Part shown: positions 43,188 through 52,378 of the stretch, piece by piece | Position numbering within the stretch: the stretch's first letter is position 1 | How the letters are laid out: every line of letters begins with the position of its first letter | Source of the DNA: an uncultured Bacillota bacterium | Lineage (GTDB): Bacteria > Bacillota_I > Bacilli_A > RF39 > UBA660 | Length of the DNA stretch: 64,000 bases | NCBI GenBank assembly: GCA_948466255.1 | Contig: CAOJZV010000001.1 | Location: 1-64,000 of the forward strand | Reading direction: 5' to 3' | The notes under the pieces: generated by a model | Seen by the model: only the letters and a program-made list of their open reading frames with translations | Told to the model about the DNA's origin: nothing | Databases searched by the model: none | Position numbers and translations under genes: made by a program

Positions 43188-43871
43188 TTAAATTTTATTA
43201 TTATTTTTTAATTTTATTGTTACTAATAAAATTATTAATACTAGTAAGAGTGCAAGGCCTCCATATATTATGAAAAGATCTTTTGATGCACTATTACGTT
43301 CTAAATTTTTTACAACATCTTTCATGCTTTGCTTTTTTTGCATGGTTATATTTATAGGTTTATTTTTATAATTTTCTTCATTAATATTCCATGTATAAGT
43401 ATTACCGTTGACTTTATCAGCATTATTTTTTATTACTTTTAAATCTGTAGTTATATTTATTTGTGCTTCATCATTGCGCAAACCGTCATCCATATTTATA
43501 CATGAAAACTCAGAACTTGTTGATATTTCTATTTGCTTATTTGTCTCATTTATATTAGCATTTTGATAACACCTTGTCACAAAATAGCCTTTGTTAATTG
43601 TATCAATATTTTGTGAATAATTAAATTTGAAATAATAATTTGAATTATCTTCAGTTAAAGAGCTATTATAAAATGTGGTTTGGCTAGCTTCTTGGGTTAT
43701 TGGTATTTTTTGTTTGGAATATACTTGTATTTCATCCCTACCAAATGATTCCTTAGGAGCCTTAATAGTAACAGATTCATTGAATGATGATTCATCTATT
43801 ACTAAATCATATTGTGCAGTACAACCAGTAACAGTGAATAGAACAATAATTAATATTAATTTTTTTTTCAT
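43188..43871 (-). CDS. T4SS-associated lipoprotein with C-terminal membrane helix
   Basis: 227 residues. Lipobox VTGC (Cys near 17) is followed by a beta-rich extracytoplasmic domain with two Cys (TRCYQN, FSCINM). A C-terminal helix (LFIIYGGLALLLVLIILLVTI) and basic tail follow, so the protein is tethered at both ends. The sequence resembles LppM/DUF3153-like domains in pattern only. It sits between two wall-hydrolase genes, suggesting an envelope part of the secretion channel. Confidence 0.78.
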   Translation of the reverse strand: MKKKLILIIVLFTVTGCTAQYDLVIDESSFNESVTIKAPKESFGRDEIQVYSKQKIPITQEASQTTFYNSSLTEDNSNYYFKFNYSQNIDTINKGYFVTRCYQNANINETNKQIEISTSSEFSCINMDDGLRNDEAQINITTDLKVIKNNADKVNGNTYTWNINEENYKNKPINITMQKKQSMKDVVKNLERNSASKDLFIIYGGLALLLVLIILLVTIKLKNNNKI

Positions 43872-43875
43872 TTTA

Positions 43876-45180
43876 CTAGCTCTCCAATCTATAGTAGGTT
43901 GACCAATTACCGGTGTTAGCTCTTATATCTATTTCACGGCCGGTTTGGTCTCCTCCCTCGCCAAATTTACCACCATTTTCAGCACTATGTGCTCCTACTG
44001 TTTGACTATTGCCAGCATAAATCTCTATATGATTAGTACGCAATAGAATATCTCCTGGTTGCAAATCAGCCTCACCTTTATATGGATATTCTGTGAATCC
44101 TGCATTTTTTAAAATCGATGGCATAAAAGGTGTACTAAACGCGGCTCCTCCAAGTTGGTTAGGATCAAAACCAGCTCCATCCACAAGAGAATACCATACA
44201 AGACTAGAACAATCATAGTCTGGATTACCATATCTATTTGCTTGACTATAACCATGACTATCATCATTAGCTATATCAATTGCCCATTGTAAATAATCTC
44301 CGCCTCCGCTAGCTTTTCCATATGTGTTTCTTATAGCTTGAGCAATGTCTTTAGCTATTTGCCCTTTTTTTTCGGTATATTTATCCATTGCAGATTTATT
44401 ATCATAGAATTCTGTTTCTAAGTAAGTTATTGGTATATTTCGCTCCATAAAATAATTAATAGAATTAATTCCTTGAATACTGTCATTAAGCTGTTTTGTA
44501 CCAAGATTTTTTGTTACAGCTTCTATTATCCCTGCATCTGCATTTGTCGAATAATCACTACTTTTCTTAACTAGCAATGGTCCACGGTCATTCCCTGAAC
44601 CTGCATTAAAGTGTATTTCTAAAACATATTTATATTTTGACCAGTTAATACTTTGGAATGTAGATGTGTTTAGCACCTTTTCAACATAAAATGATGTATT
44701 CATTCTTGAATCATTTGGAGCCATTAATTGATTAGCTATATCTACTCTTACATTTAAATTTTCCAATTCTGTTTTTACTAATTTGACTAATTCTCTTGTT
44801 TCAGTTGGCTCAAAATATCCTGAAGGACTAGAATTTATATCTTCTTCTCTACATTCATTTGTAACTTGTTCACAATATGGTGCATATGAATGGCCTGCTA
44901 TTAACAGAATAGGTCCCCCTGTACCTTCATTTTGGTCACTTCCACTACCAAATGCTTCGTTTGCAAACATAAATGGAATAGCTACTATAATTATTAGAAA
45001 AAAAGCAGCTACGGCAAAGAAGAAACCACCGATTGCTATTGGTAATTTTGCTTTATTAAACAGGGAAGATGTTGCTTCTTCCCCGTCCGTAAGGTTTTTG
45101 GCTTGTTTTCCAGCTTTATAAGCTGTTGCGCCTTTTTTTATTGCACCTTTTGCTTTTAATAATACTGCTGGCAAAGCCAT
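43876..45180 (-). CDS. Bifunctional peptidoglycan hydrolase: amidase_3 + NlpC/P60 (VirB1-like role)
   Basis: 434 residues. One membrane helix (about 48-73) is followed by an N-acetylmuramoyl-L-alanine amidase-type domain (LLIAGHSYAPYC, Glu in PTETRELV, LEIHFNAGSG, LETEFYDN; zinc-site His/Glu/His pattern). An NlpC/P60 cysteine peptidase follows (YDCSSLVWYSL Cys, RTNHIEIYAG His). Two different bonds of peptidoglycan would be cut by one protein held at the membrane. In Gram-positive T4SSs such VirB1-like enzymes open the wall for the channel. Confidence 0.87.
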   Translation of the reverse strand: MALPAVLLKAKGAIKKGATAYKAGKQAKNLTDGEEATSSLFNKAKLPIAIGGFFFAVAAFFLIIIVAIPFMFANEAFGSGSDQNEGTGGPILLIAGHSYAPYCEQVTNECREEDINSSPSGYFEPTETRELVKLVKTELENLNVRVDIANQLMAPNDSRMNTSFYVEKVLNTSTFQSINWSKYKYVLEIHFNAGSGNDRGPLLVKKSSDYSTNADAGIIEAVTKNLGTKQLNDSIQGINSINYFMERNIPITYLETEFYDNKSAMDKYTEKKGQIAKDIAQAIRNTYGKASGGGDYLQWAIDIANDDSHGYSQANRYGNPDYDCSSLVWYSLVDGAGFDPNQLGGAAFSTPFMPSILKNAGFTEYPYKGEADLQPGDILLRTNHIEIYAGNSQTVGAHSAENGGKFGEGGDQTGREIDIRANTGNWSTYYRLES

Positions 45181-45195
45181 TTAATCACCACCTTA

Positions 45196-46980
45196 CTATA
45201 GTCCGCCACCACTTCCAAATGAATCTAATTCTTGTTCAGTGACAACTACATTTATTTGCATTCTCTTTCTTCCACAAATGAATAATGCTTCTCCTTGGTT
45301 GAAACCTTTAATTGCATTTCGTTCATTATCATTTAAATCTATTAATTTTGATAAATCTTCTACGGCTTGTTTTTTAAGTCCCATTACTAAGTAATAAGAA
45401 GAGTTATCGAATATTGCTTTACCTTGGGTAATTACACTTGGATCGCTAAAGTCTGTTGGTTGTTGTGTAATTATGATTGTTCCTGTATTATATTTTCTTG
45501 CACGTCTTTGAACTTGCGCTAGGAAATCTGCTCCTAATGCATTATTACCAGAAAGTAATACATGAGCTTCATCTACCATTAAAACGGTATTTACGCTTGG
45601 ATTTAATGTTAAACTCCAAGAGTATTTTAATGTGTTAAAGAATAATGCATTTCTGATGTTTTGATCAGCGTTCATTAATTCTTTAATATTAAATACTATA
45701 AAATTACTTTTTGGTGAAATTGTTGTTGTTCCATCAAAATAATATTTTAATTCTTTTGTTAAAGGTCTAAGTTTTAGTTCTAATTGTTCTAATATTTCTT
45801 TTTCTCTTGATTGCTCTGGCATTGCAGTTATTTTTCCTCTAACTGTTGCATAAACATCTTTCATTGTTGGATAATCTTTTGATGAAAATTTTGTAAAATC
45901 TGTATCAAAATTTATATTAAAACGTCTATATGTTTCTTGAACCATTTCACTAAAAATATTTAATACATCCTCAGTTATTGATGGATCATAATATTTCATA
46001 AATGCTTTTATTGTTTGTAATGTTCTTGTAAGTACTGCATAACCCATGCCTTGTCTTATTTCTTCTTCATCAGCATCAACTATAACTTCAAGTGGGTTAA
46101 TCATACCAAACTGACCACCTTTACCTAGTTCGATATAATCTCCACCATATAGTCTTGCCATATCTTCAAGTTCACCTTCTGGGTCAATTACTACTATTTG
46201 ATTATCATTTCTTATGTGACTTCTAAGCATTAATTTAGCGGCTGTAGATTTACCTGATCCAGAAGTACCTAAAATAATCATATTAGCATTATTTCTATCA
46301 GGTTCTTTTTGCATTTGATATAAGAATTGGTTGAACAATACTACACCACCTGAAAAATCTACACCTAATAATGTTGATAGTCCTGGGTCTTTGATACTAT
46401 CAAATATAAACGGATACATTGCAGCTATTGTTGAAGCTGGTATTGGTGTTCCAATTCTTTCTTCTATATCTTGTTTAGGGAATATTGGGAGAATTGATTT
46501 TAATACCTTTTCTTGTTCAAATCTAAGAGGAATAGCTTTCATGTCCATTGCTTCCATATAACTTTTTACTTGTAATTTTTTACTTGTTAATTCATCTTGT
46601 GAATCTGCTGTAATCATTACATGTAATTGAAAGTCATAAATTTTTGTTTGACTTGCAGCTAATTGTTTAATAAATTGTTCTAATGATTCATAGTTTTGTC
46701 TAATTCTTTCTTGAACAGTAACATCATTTTCTTCTTGGTATTTTACTTTTAAATCAGCAATTTCTTTATTAATCATTTTATTGATAATATCAAATTGCAT
46801 TGGGATATGTTTAATAACCATTTTAATTCCTGACATACTTGTTAAGTTTGAAAGGAATCCAGGATTAATATATTTCGGATATGAAATAACGGTTAGTATT
46901 GTTGCATACTTATCTGATACAACAAATTCACTTGGTTTAAATTCTAGGCCTTTTGGCGCAATTTGTGATTTAATATCCAT
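45196..46980 (-). CDS. virB4: VirB4-type T4SS ATPase, motor domain
   Basis: 594 residues. The N-terminal part has the CagE/TrbE-like arm (LTSMSGIKMVIKHIPMQFD, QLHVMITADSQDEL). The motor has Walker A ILGTSGSGKSTAAKL (about 240), IDPEGELEDMARLYGG, and Walker B TVLMVDEAHVLL, with QRRARKYNTGTIIITQQPTDF. It powers assembly and transport on the inner membrane. TAATG overlap with the upstream gene, which holds the missing extreme N-terminal domain, shows coupled synthesis. Confidence 0.95.
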   Translation of the reverse strand: MDIKSQIAPKGLEFKPSEFVVSDKYATILTVISYPKYINPGFLSNLTSMSGIKMVIKHIPMQFDIINKMINKEIADLKVKYQEENDVTVQERIRQNYESLEQFIKQLAASQTKIYDFQLHVMITADSQDELTSKKLQVKSYMEAMDMKAIPLRFEQEKVLKSILPIFPKQDIEERIGTPIPASTIAAMYPFIFDSIKDPGLSTLLGVDFSGGVVLFNQFLYQMQKEPDRNNANMIILGTSGSGKSTAAKLMLRSHIRNDNQIVVIDPEGELEDMARLYGGDYIELGKGGQFGMINPLEVIVDADEEEIRQGMGYAVLTRTLQTIKAFMKYYDPSITEDVLNIFSEMVQETYRRFNINFDTDFTKFSSKDYPTMKDVYATVRGKITAMPEQSREKEILEQLELKLRPLTKELKYYFDGTTTISPKSNFIVFNIKELMNADQNIRNALFFNTLKYSWSLTLNPSVNTVLMVDEAHVLLSGNNALGADFLAQVQRRARKYNTGTIIITQQPTDFSDPSVITQGKAIFDNSSYYLVMGLKKQAVEDLSKLIDLNDNERNAIKGFNQGEALFICGRKRMQINVVVTEQELDSFGSGGGL

Positions 46981-47531
46981 TAGCCAATCACCGTCCCAAA
47001 ATTAGTAGTTTGTCCACCATTTAAGAAATTATCTAAAATAATTCTTAAATCATCATTTGATGTTTGTTTAGATTGCAAGCCTGCATTTGCTAAATACTGT
47101 ACCAAGTTCCTAATCCTTTTTTGGATTTTATCCATATCCTTTTCTTTAAATAGTAAGTAAAATTCTGTATCAACAACGTTATTATTAGTAAACATATTAG
47201 CTTTATTTATATCATCAATTATTAGTTTTCTTTTAACTGGATTTGTTTGTGAATTATATAGAAGTTGTAGTTGTGAAAGATATGCATTTATATCTACTGG
47301 TCTATCAGCTGCAATAAGCCAAAATTCATAGTCGATTATGTTATAAACGTTTTTTAAATTGTTTATAATTGCATATACTGCATCTTCCTCTAAGATAAAA
47401 ATGTTCCTAGGGAATATTTTTACCCCTGTAACTTTTTCATTTGTATCTAGTACAATCATACCATTGGCGATTGATTTTACTGGTACAAAATCATTTGTAT
47501 ATTTACTTTTTGTTTGTTTGTTTGAAGCCAT
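46980..47531 (-). CDS. VirB4 N-terminal-domain-like protein (separate polypeptide)
   Basis: 183 residues, no membrane segment. KYTNDFVPVKSIANGMIVLDTNEKVTGVKIFPRNIFIL and EFWLIAADRPVDINAYL resemble the first ~200 residues of TrsE/VirB4 proteins, normally fused to the ATPase. The gene ends TAATG into the ATPase gene and overlaps the PrgI-like gene by 29 bp. Both halves start with their own ATG, so this looks like a stable split, not a recent frameshift. Confidence 0.75.
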   Translation of the reverse strand: MASNKQTKSKYTNDFVPVKSIANGMIVLDTNEKVTGVKIFPRNIFILEEDAVYAIINNLKNVYNIIDYEFWLIAADRPVDINAYLSQLQLLYNSQTNPVKRKLIIDDINKANMFTNNNVVDTEFYLLFKEKDMDKIQKRIRNLVQYLANAGLQSKQTSNDDLRIILDNFLNGGQTTNFGTVIG

Positions 47532-47823
47532 CTTTCACGCACCATCCTTTCCATATAAATCTTTGTCTTGTTGTATAAAATATATATACTTCTTTAATTA
47601 CATTTAATGTATTGTGGTAATTTGGAATTGGAAGCACCAAGAATCCACATATTAATCCTGGTGCCAAATCAAGCATAGCAAACGCGAAGCTTGCAGGGCT
47701 TAGTATCATTAACAACAATATTGTTGTTCCCATTCCAACACCAAATAATATCAAGTCAAATGGTTTAAATAAACCAAATATTAACAATGATCTTTTTGAA
47801 TTGGCTGGTATTAAATAATCCAT
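47503..47823 (-). CDS. PrgI/VirB3-like membrane protein
   Basis: 106 residues with two adjacent helices (about 22-62) after a short cytoplasmic start IPANSKRSLLIFGLFKPFDLI, and a basic tail (YTTRQRFIWKGW). Length, topology and position just upstream of virB4 match PrgI/VirB3, which anchors VirB4 to the membrane. Confidence 0.82.
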   Translation of the reverse strand: MDYLIPANSKRSLLIFGLFKPFDLILFGVGMGTTILLLMILSPASFAFAMLDLAPGLICGFLVLPIPNYHNTLNVIKEVYIFYTTRQRFIWKGWCVKDGFKQTNKK

Positions 47824-47853
47824 AATTTTTCATCCCCTTTTTTATTTTTTTAT

Positions 47854-49944
47854 TTATTTTTTGATATGAGACTGCATCATACCAGATTTTTGCATTTCAT
47901 GAACTGCTTTTGCATTTTCATATTGGTCACTAGCACGTATATTGCTTGCTTCAGCTTTTGCCACTTTACTAGAATCATCAATTTTCTTCCAATCAGAAGT
48001 ATCATATTCTAATTTGTTTTCCTTAACAACTCTATCCAAAGCTTCGCGTGAATGAGCTAATTCAACATCATGTGTTACCTCACCTGTATTATAATTAGTT
48101 AATCCACCATTATTGATATACTGAGCAACAAGTTGGTCTTGCTCTCTGTTTATTCTTGTCATTTCATCACGATACTGTACAGCTGTAAAAGTTCCATTCT
48201 TTAATTTTTGTTCTGCCGTTATTTTATCGGCTTCAGTAATTTTCCATTTATCATCCTTTTTACCCATTTCACTTTTAGCTCTATCTTTCATTTGATCAGC
48301 ATAAGTTGAAACACTTTCATACATTTTTGCTCTATTTTCTAAAGTTTCGTATTTTGATTGGGCACCCACTGTATTTCTTAATCTAGCACTTACTCTATCA
48401 CCGAATTTTGTAGTGCCACGAAGCTCCATAGCCCTAGTAGTTTGTCCAGCTGCGGCTCCAGCTTTTGTAAAAAGATTTTTCCCATGTGCTTGGGCACCTG
48501 CAACTCCACCTCGAGCAAAACCTGAGCCTAAACCTCCAGCAGCACTTAACAATGAACGACCTATACCTCTATCCATGCTTCTTGAAGTAGCAAACGCCCC
48601 AGCAGCTGTAGCCCCTGCACCAATTGCACCACCAATTGCACCTGACACTAATGGATTTCCAATTACATTTTCTTTAATACTCTTAAATGGATTTAAACTT
48701 AAATCACCAGACATCTTAATTCCAAATATGTTTTCTATCATTTGTGGTACCTTTTTAGCAAACATAAATGCTCCAATAATCAAGAATAAATATATCCAAA
48801 TATTATATCCAGTTTCCATATCAGTAATCTGTTTTGATATAGGTCCTTCTTGTGCTAATACACTACTAGCAATAACCGAAATTAATAACATAACTAAGAA
48901 TAGTGTTGCCAAACGTAAGAATAATGAGAAATATGTTGTTAAACTTTCTTTTATCCAGTTTCTTAATTTACTATTGCTCATAGATTCTTTTGGATCAATG
49001 TATGAAACTATAGCTATAGGGGCAATCATTTCTAAGAAACATAATTTTATTGCCCTGACAGCAATATCAACACTAAATGTCACTAATAAGAATACAACGT
49101 ATAAACCTGCGGCTGCGGAAACAAATGGTAAATAGTTTATAACATATTCTCCACCCGAATCTTTCCACCATAATAATTTGTCCAATTTACCAAAATCTCT
49201 TTTTTCTCCCGTAGGATCATTTGTATTTTTGAAAAAATTTTCTAAAACAACATTATATTTTACCATATCATTTTTATTATCATTAAATTCATTATTTAAA
49301 GTTTTTAAACAATCTTCATTTTGTGCCATTGCAATACTTCCGAAAACAGGTGATGATGCACATACATTGTTTCCTTCTTCATTAAGGTCACTAATTTTTG
49401 CTTTAGGATTTACTGAGAAAAATGCTCCATACATTAAAAATTGAACATCCGTGGCCATCTCATTAACTTGTTTTACATTTAATGCGGCCGATTCCATAAT
49501 ACCCGTTTTTTCATTTATCTTTTGTTCTGACATTACACTACCCATTGAATTACCCATTATTAATGTTCCAATAGCATTACTTGTAACTATTTTATTTTGT
49601 AATACCATTGCATAATTAAATATATAAGGAACTGATACAAGTAGAAGTATTGTTACCATTGCATTAGTTACTAATTTACCAAATCCTTTTGATTTATCGG
49701 TAAATGAGTTTGGATCTATTAAGTATTGGATTAGGGAAAAAGTTACTTTGAATAACATAAATATCCCTAAGAAAACATAGATTCGTCCTATCAATGCACC
49801 TATTGGTGTGCTTTCGTCCATAGAGAACAAATTAATTTCTGATAAATATATAAACAATTTATATATTATTGGAATCAATGAATATACAATGTTATCTAGG
49901 ACAAATCCAAAACTTCTAACGAGATTGAAAAATATATCAAACAT
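47854..49944 (-). CDS. VirB6/TrbL-like polytopic T4SS channel protein
   Basis: 696 residues. Seven to eight helices lie in residues 1-430, with a large periplasm-facing loop (about 130-260) between them. A Gly/Ala stretch (GAIGGAIGAGATAAGAFA) follows, then a ~230-residue charged cytoplasmic tail with coiled-coil character. This is the topology of Gram-positive VirB6/TrbL/PrgH-like proteins. It forms the inner membrane pore with the PrgI-like protein. SD GGAGGGG. Confidence 0.85.
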   Translation of the reverse strand: MFDIFFNLVRSFGFVLDNIVYSLIPIIYKLFIYLSEINLFSMDESTPIGALIGRIYVFLGIFMLFKVTFSLIQYLIDPNSFTDKSKGFGKLVTNAMVTILLLVSVPYIFNYAMVLQNKIVTSNAIGTLIMGNSMGSVMSEQKINEKTGIMESAALNVKQVNEMATDVQFLMYGAFFSVNPKAKISDLNEEGNNVCASSPVFGSIAMAQNEDCLKTLNNEFNDNKNDMVKYNVVLENFFKNTNDPTGEKRDFGKLDKLLWWKDSGGEYVINYLPFVSAAAGLYVVFLLVTFSVDIAVRAIKLCFLEMIAPIAIVSYIDPKESMSNSKLRNWIKESLTTYFSLFLRLATLFLVMLLISVIASSVLAQEGPISKQITDMETGYNIWIYLFLIIGAFMFAKKVPQMIENIFGIKMSGDLSLNPFKSIKENVIGNPLVSGAIGGAIGAGATAAGAFATSRSMDRGIGRSLLSAAGGLGSGFARGGVAGAQAHGKNLFTKAGAAAGQTTRAMELRGTTKFGDRVSARLRNTVGAQSKYETLENRAKMYESVSTYADQMKDRAKSEMGKKDDKWKITEADKITAEQKLKNGTFTAVQYRDEMTRINREQDQLVAQYINNGGLTNYNTGEVTHDVELAHSREALDRVVKENKLEYDTSDWKKIDDSSKVAKAEASNIRASDQYENAKAVHEMQKSGMMQSHIKK

Positions 49945-49958
49945 TTATTTCCCCTCCT

Positions 49959-50990
49959 TTACTTATCTTTAGCAACATTACAGAATATTTGACCATTTTC
50001 GCCAATTTCTATTGTTCCTGCTTCATTATTCATCATTCTAATAATTGCGCCTAATATTAATGGTAATAAAAATAATATTACTATAATTATTGCTCTTATG
50101 ACGAAATGCTTAAATGCTTTTTTCAATGTATCATCTTCTGAACCGACAATTGCCTTTATAAAGTCTGCTGCTGTCATTATAATTAAAATTATAATTGCAA
50201 TAATATTGATAATCCATAATAAATTGCTAAGGAATTCTCCTATTTCACTGACACTATTACATGGACTTCCGATATCGTCAGTTGTATATTGATATTTACC
50301 TTCTGTTTTATTTTGTGCCCAATTTAATATGTTTTGATATACACTATTTCCTTTTGTATCATCATCAGTCCCTGAAGGAGCAATCCCTGCACCTATATAA
50401 GTGGTTGAATTCCAACCACCTTCTTTATCATTAACATTTAATCCAGCGCCATTACTAAATGGAGTCCCGCTACTACTACTTTCGTCTGTAGTTAAATCTT
50501 TTTTTGCCCAACACATTGAGCATTGCCCTGATGCCAGCCCAACATTTACTTGGCTTTTTTGATCAAAAATACTATCATAATCAATATAAATAGCCCAAGG
50601 ACAGCTCCATCTATTTTCACTCGGAATTTTTTTCCCTCCGTAGTGGCTTTTAATCCATCTTGTTATATCTTTTTTGTTATGAATTGAACAATTTTTTTCG
50701 TTAGTAATTCCATTTTCTGAGCATCCTAATTTTATATCCACTACATAGTCATCTTGATCAGTTTGATAAATTGTAAATCCAAGTTTATATACCATATTGA
50801 CAGTGTTTGAGTATCCTTCGCTAGTATAACCACTTGAATCTCCTTGCATGTTTTCTGTCCATTCATAATAACATCTAGCATATCCATTTCCTTTAGCGTC
50901 TTCCGCTTTAACTCCCTCTATATTTATAAAAAGCGCACTAAAAAGCACAATAAAACTAACAAATAATATTTTAAATATATTTTTATTCAT
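49959..50990 (-). CDS. Exported Cys-rich domain fused to a VirB2/TrbC-like membrane module
   Basis: 343 residues from the ATG at 50990 (GGGAGTG SD; an upstream GTG overlaps it). Signal peptide 1-30, then an extracytoplasmic domain (31-240) with about nine Cys (e.g. CSENGI, CSMCWAKK). Two C-terminal helices flank TAADFIKAIVGSEDDTLKKAF, the same loop pattern (DFxKAVxGxxxD) as in the two small pilin-like proteins downstream. It may be an adhesive or tip variant of the pilin, or a channel component. Confidence 0.8.
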   Translation of the reverse strand: MNKNIFKILFVSFIVLFSALFINIEGVKAEDAKGNGYARCYYEWTENMQGDSSGYTSEGYSNTVNMVYKLGFTIYQTDQDDYVVDIKLGCSENGITNEKNCSIHNKKDITRWIKSHYGGKKIPSENRWSCPWAIYIDYDSIFDQKSQVNVGLASGQCSMCWAKKDLTTDESSSSGTPFSNGAGLNVNDKEGGWNSTTYIGAGIAPSGTDDDTKGNSVYQNILNWAQNKTEGKYQYTTDDIGSPCNSVSEIGEFLSNLLWIINIIAIIILIIMTAADFIKAIVGSEDDTLKKAFKHFVIRAIIIVILFLLPLILGAIIRMMNNEAGTIEIGENGQIFCNVAKDK

Positions 50991-51036
50991 ATTAGCCACT
51001 CCCTATTTTGCATATTTTCACACATATATTATACCA

Positions 51037-51071
51037 TAAAAAAAAGCAACAATAAACAGATATTGATGCTT
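51037..51071 (-). terminator. Internal terminator/attenuator after the pilin-like genes
   Basis: AGCATCAATA / TATTGTTGCT arms with one T-T mismatch, then T8 on the minus strand, between the second pilin-like gene and the next T4SS gene. A TATAAT follows (about 51030), so the downstream genes may also have their own promoter. Confidence 0.6.
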
Positions 51072-51081
51072 TTTATACTTT

Positions 51082-51507
51082 TTATTCTCCTTTTACATTA
51101 TCACTGTCAGTAGTATCTTTATCATTAGGTTCAACACCATTGATAAACTTCTTACTACAAGACCAAATGTCTTCAGGATTTTCACCTTCAGCATTTGATT
51201 CTCTGTCAACACCAGCTAATAAATTAACTGTTAACTGAACAATAGTAATAACTAAGAATACTAATACAGCAGAGATAAGTCTAGCAACAAAGGATTTTTG
51301 ATAACCTTTAATTTCATCTTCTTTTTTGGCAATTACTGATTTAGCAAAATCTAGCATACCCCAAATGATTAATAATATTGGTACAACTATTTTAATACCT
51401 CTAATAATAGTTGCAACTACGTTAAATAATGTGTCTGGAACTTCTATTCCTGCACATAATGTTGTATTATTTGAAACTTCATCTAATACATTAAATAATT
51501 CTAGCAT
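51082..51507 (-). CDS. VirB2/TrbC-like pilin-type membrane protein 2
   Basis: 141 residues. Two helices (about 28-50 and 68-92) flank the loop FAKSVIAKKEDEIKGYQKSF. VVPILLIIWGMLDFAK is shared almost exactly with the protein at 51534. The C-terminus is an acidic tail (about 115-141). Tandem paralogues at the 5' end of a T4SS operon are likely major channel or pilus subunits made in excess. SD AGGAGAT. Confidence 0.82.
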   Translation of the reverse strand: MLELFNVLDEVSNNTTLCAGIEVPDTLFNVVATIIRGIKIVVPILLIIWGMLDFAKSVIAKKEDEIKGYQKSFVARLISAVLVFLVITIVQLTVNLLAGVDRESNAEGENPEDIWSCSKKFINGVEPNDKDTTDSDNVKGE

Positions 51508-51533
51508 TATATCTCCTGCTTTCTATTTTTATG

Positions 51534-51905
51534 CTATGCACCAGTAACAAATTTACTAATGCAGTCATTCCATATATCGCCACTAGCGCCTTCAGCTCCT
51601 AATTGTCCTACAAGTCCAACTAATAATTTAGCTATTGTAACTACTAAGAACACTAATACAGCGGCAATAAGTCTTTTTATAAATACTTTTTGTCCCGCTT
51701 TGATTTTATCTTCGTCTCCACCGATAACAGCTTTAGCGAAATCAATCATACCCCAAATAATTAGTAATATTGGTACAACTACTTGAATAAGCATGATAAT
51801 CATACTAACAACATTAAATACAGCTGGTGGAATTTGTCCACAAGCTCCACTAATGGTTGCTGCTAAAGTATTTACTAATTCTACATTATTTCCTAAAATT
51901 TCCAT
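51534..51905 (-). CDS. VirB2/TrbC-like pilin-type membrane protein 1
   Basis: 123 residues, two helices around the loop FAKAVIGGDEDKIKAGQKVF. The N-terminus (GNNVELVNTLAATISGACGQIP) is uncharged and has one Cys; a second Cys (WNDCISKF) lies near the C-terminus. First gene of the T4SS operon, with a strong SD (GAGGAGG) and consensus promoter. No signal peptidase cut is obvious. Confidence 0.83.
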   Translation of the reverse strand: MEILGNNVELVNTLAATISGACGQIPPAVFNVVSMIIMLIQVVVPILLIIWGMIDFAKAVIGGDEDKIKAGQKVFIKRLIAAVLVFLVVTIAKLLVGLVGQLGAEGASGDIWNDCISKFVTGA

Positions 51906-51933
51906 TTTCTCATTTCCTCCTCTTTACGATACA

Positions 51934-51962
51934 ATAATACTTTATTTTTGAATATTTGTCAA
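51934..51962 (-). promoter_or_regulatory. SigmaA promoter of the T4SS operon
   Basis: Minus strand TTGACA (51962-51957), 17-bp spacer, TATTAT (51939-51934), 29 bp before the first ATG. Confidence 0.85.
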
Positions 51963-52110
51963 TATTTATACCACTTTATTTACTATTTAAGTGTAAAAAG
52001 TTAAATAAAATTTTAAATTCTCATTTTATAATTTTAAGAGAATTTAGTTTAAAATTTAGTATTAGTTTCTATATTGTTGTTTAATAATTATATACTTTTT
52101 GTTTTTTATA

Positions 52111-52240
52111 TTGCTAAAGCAACATTGTTAAAAACAATATATTTGGTGTTCAAAACCAAGAAAAACAAAATGGTGAAAATACCAAATTAGTAAAAAATTT
52201 TGCAAAAAAGAAAATTTGGTAAAATTGAAAGTTTTTTCAA
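52111..52240 (+). other. Cluster of small hairpins upstream of the Rpn-type gene
   Basis: The ~410-bp gap 51963-52378 has no SD-backed ORF apart from the N-terminal extension of the Rpn gene. Within it lie successive short inverted repeats: TTGCT/AGCAA, ATTGTT/AACAAT, TTGGT/ACCAA, TGGT/ACCA, AATTTT/AAAATT and TTGAAA/TTTCAA. Their function is unknown; some may arise by chance in such AT-rich DNA. Confidence 0.4.
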
Positions 52241-52378
52241 AAAAAAGAAGGAATTGGGCCTATAAATCTCGTAGGATATAAGTGAAAACTAAAAATATAG
52301 TTTTCTAGAATAGAGGCGATGGAAGAAAAAATAATAAAAAAAGGAATAAAATGGTCCCCTGATAGAAAGGAAAAACAA

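Noticed and set aside
48413-49135. 240-codon open frame on the plus strand
   Set aside because: It is antisense to the VirB6-like gene, has no SD, and its Ala/Pro-rich composition is the mirror of the Gly/Ala-rich membrane segment.
37257-51962. Integrative conjugative element
   Set aside because: The T4SS genes fit one, but no relaxase, integrase, replication gene or flanking att repeats could be found, so I kept the neutral call of secretion apparatus.
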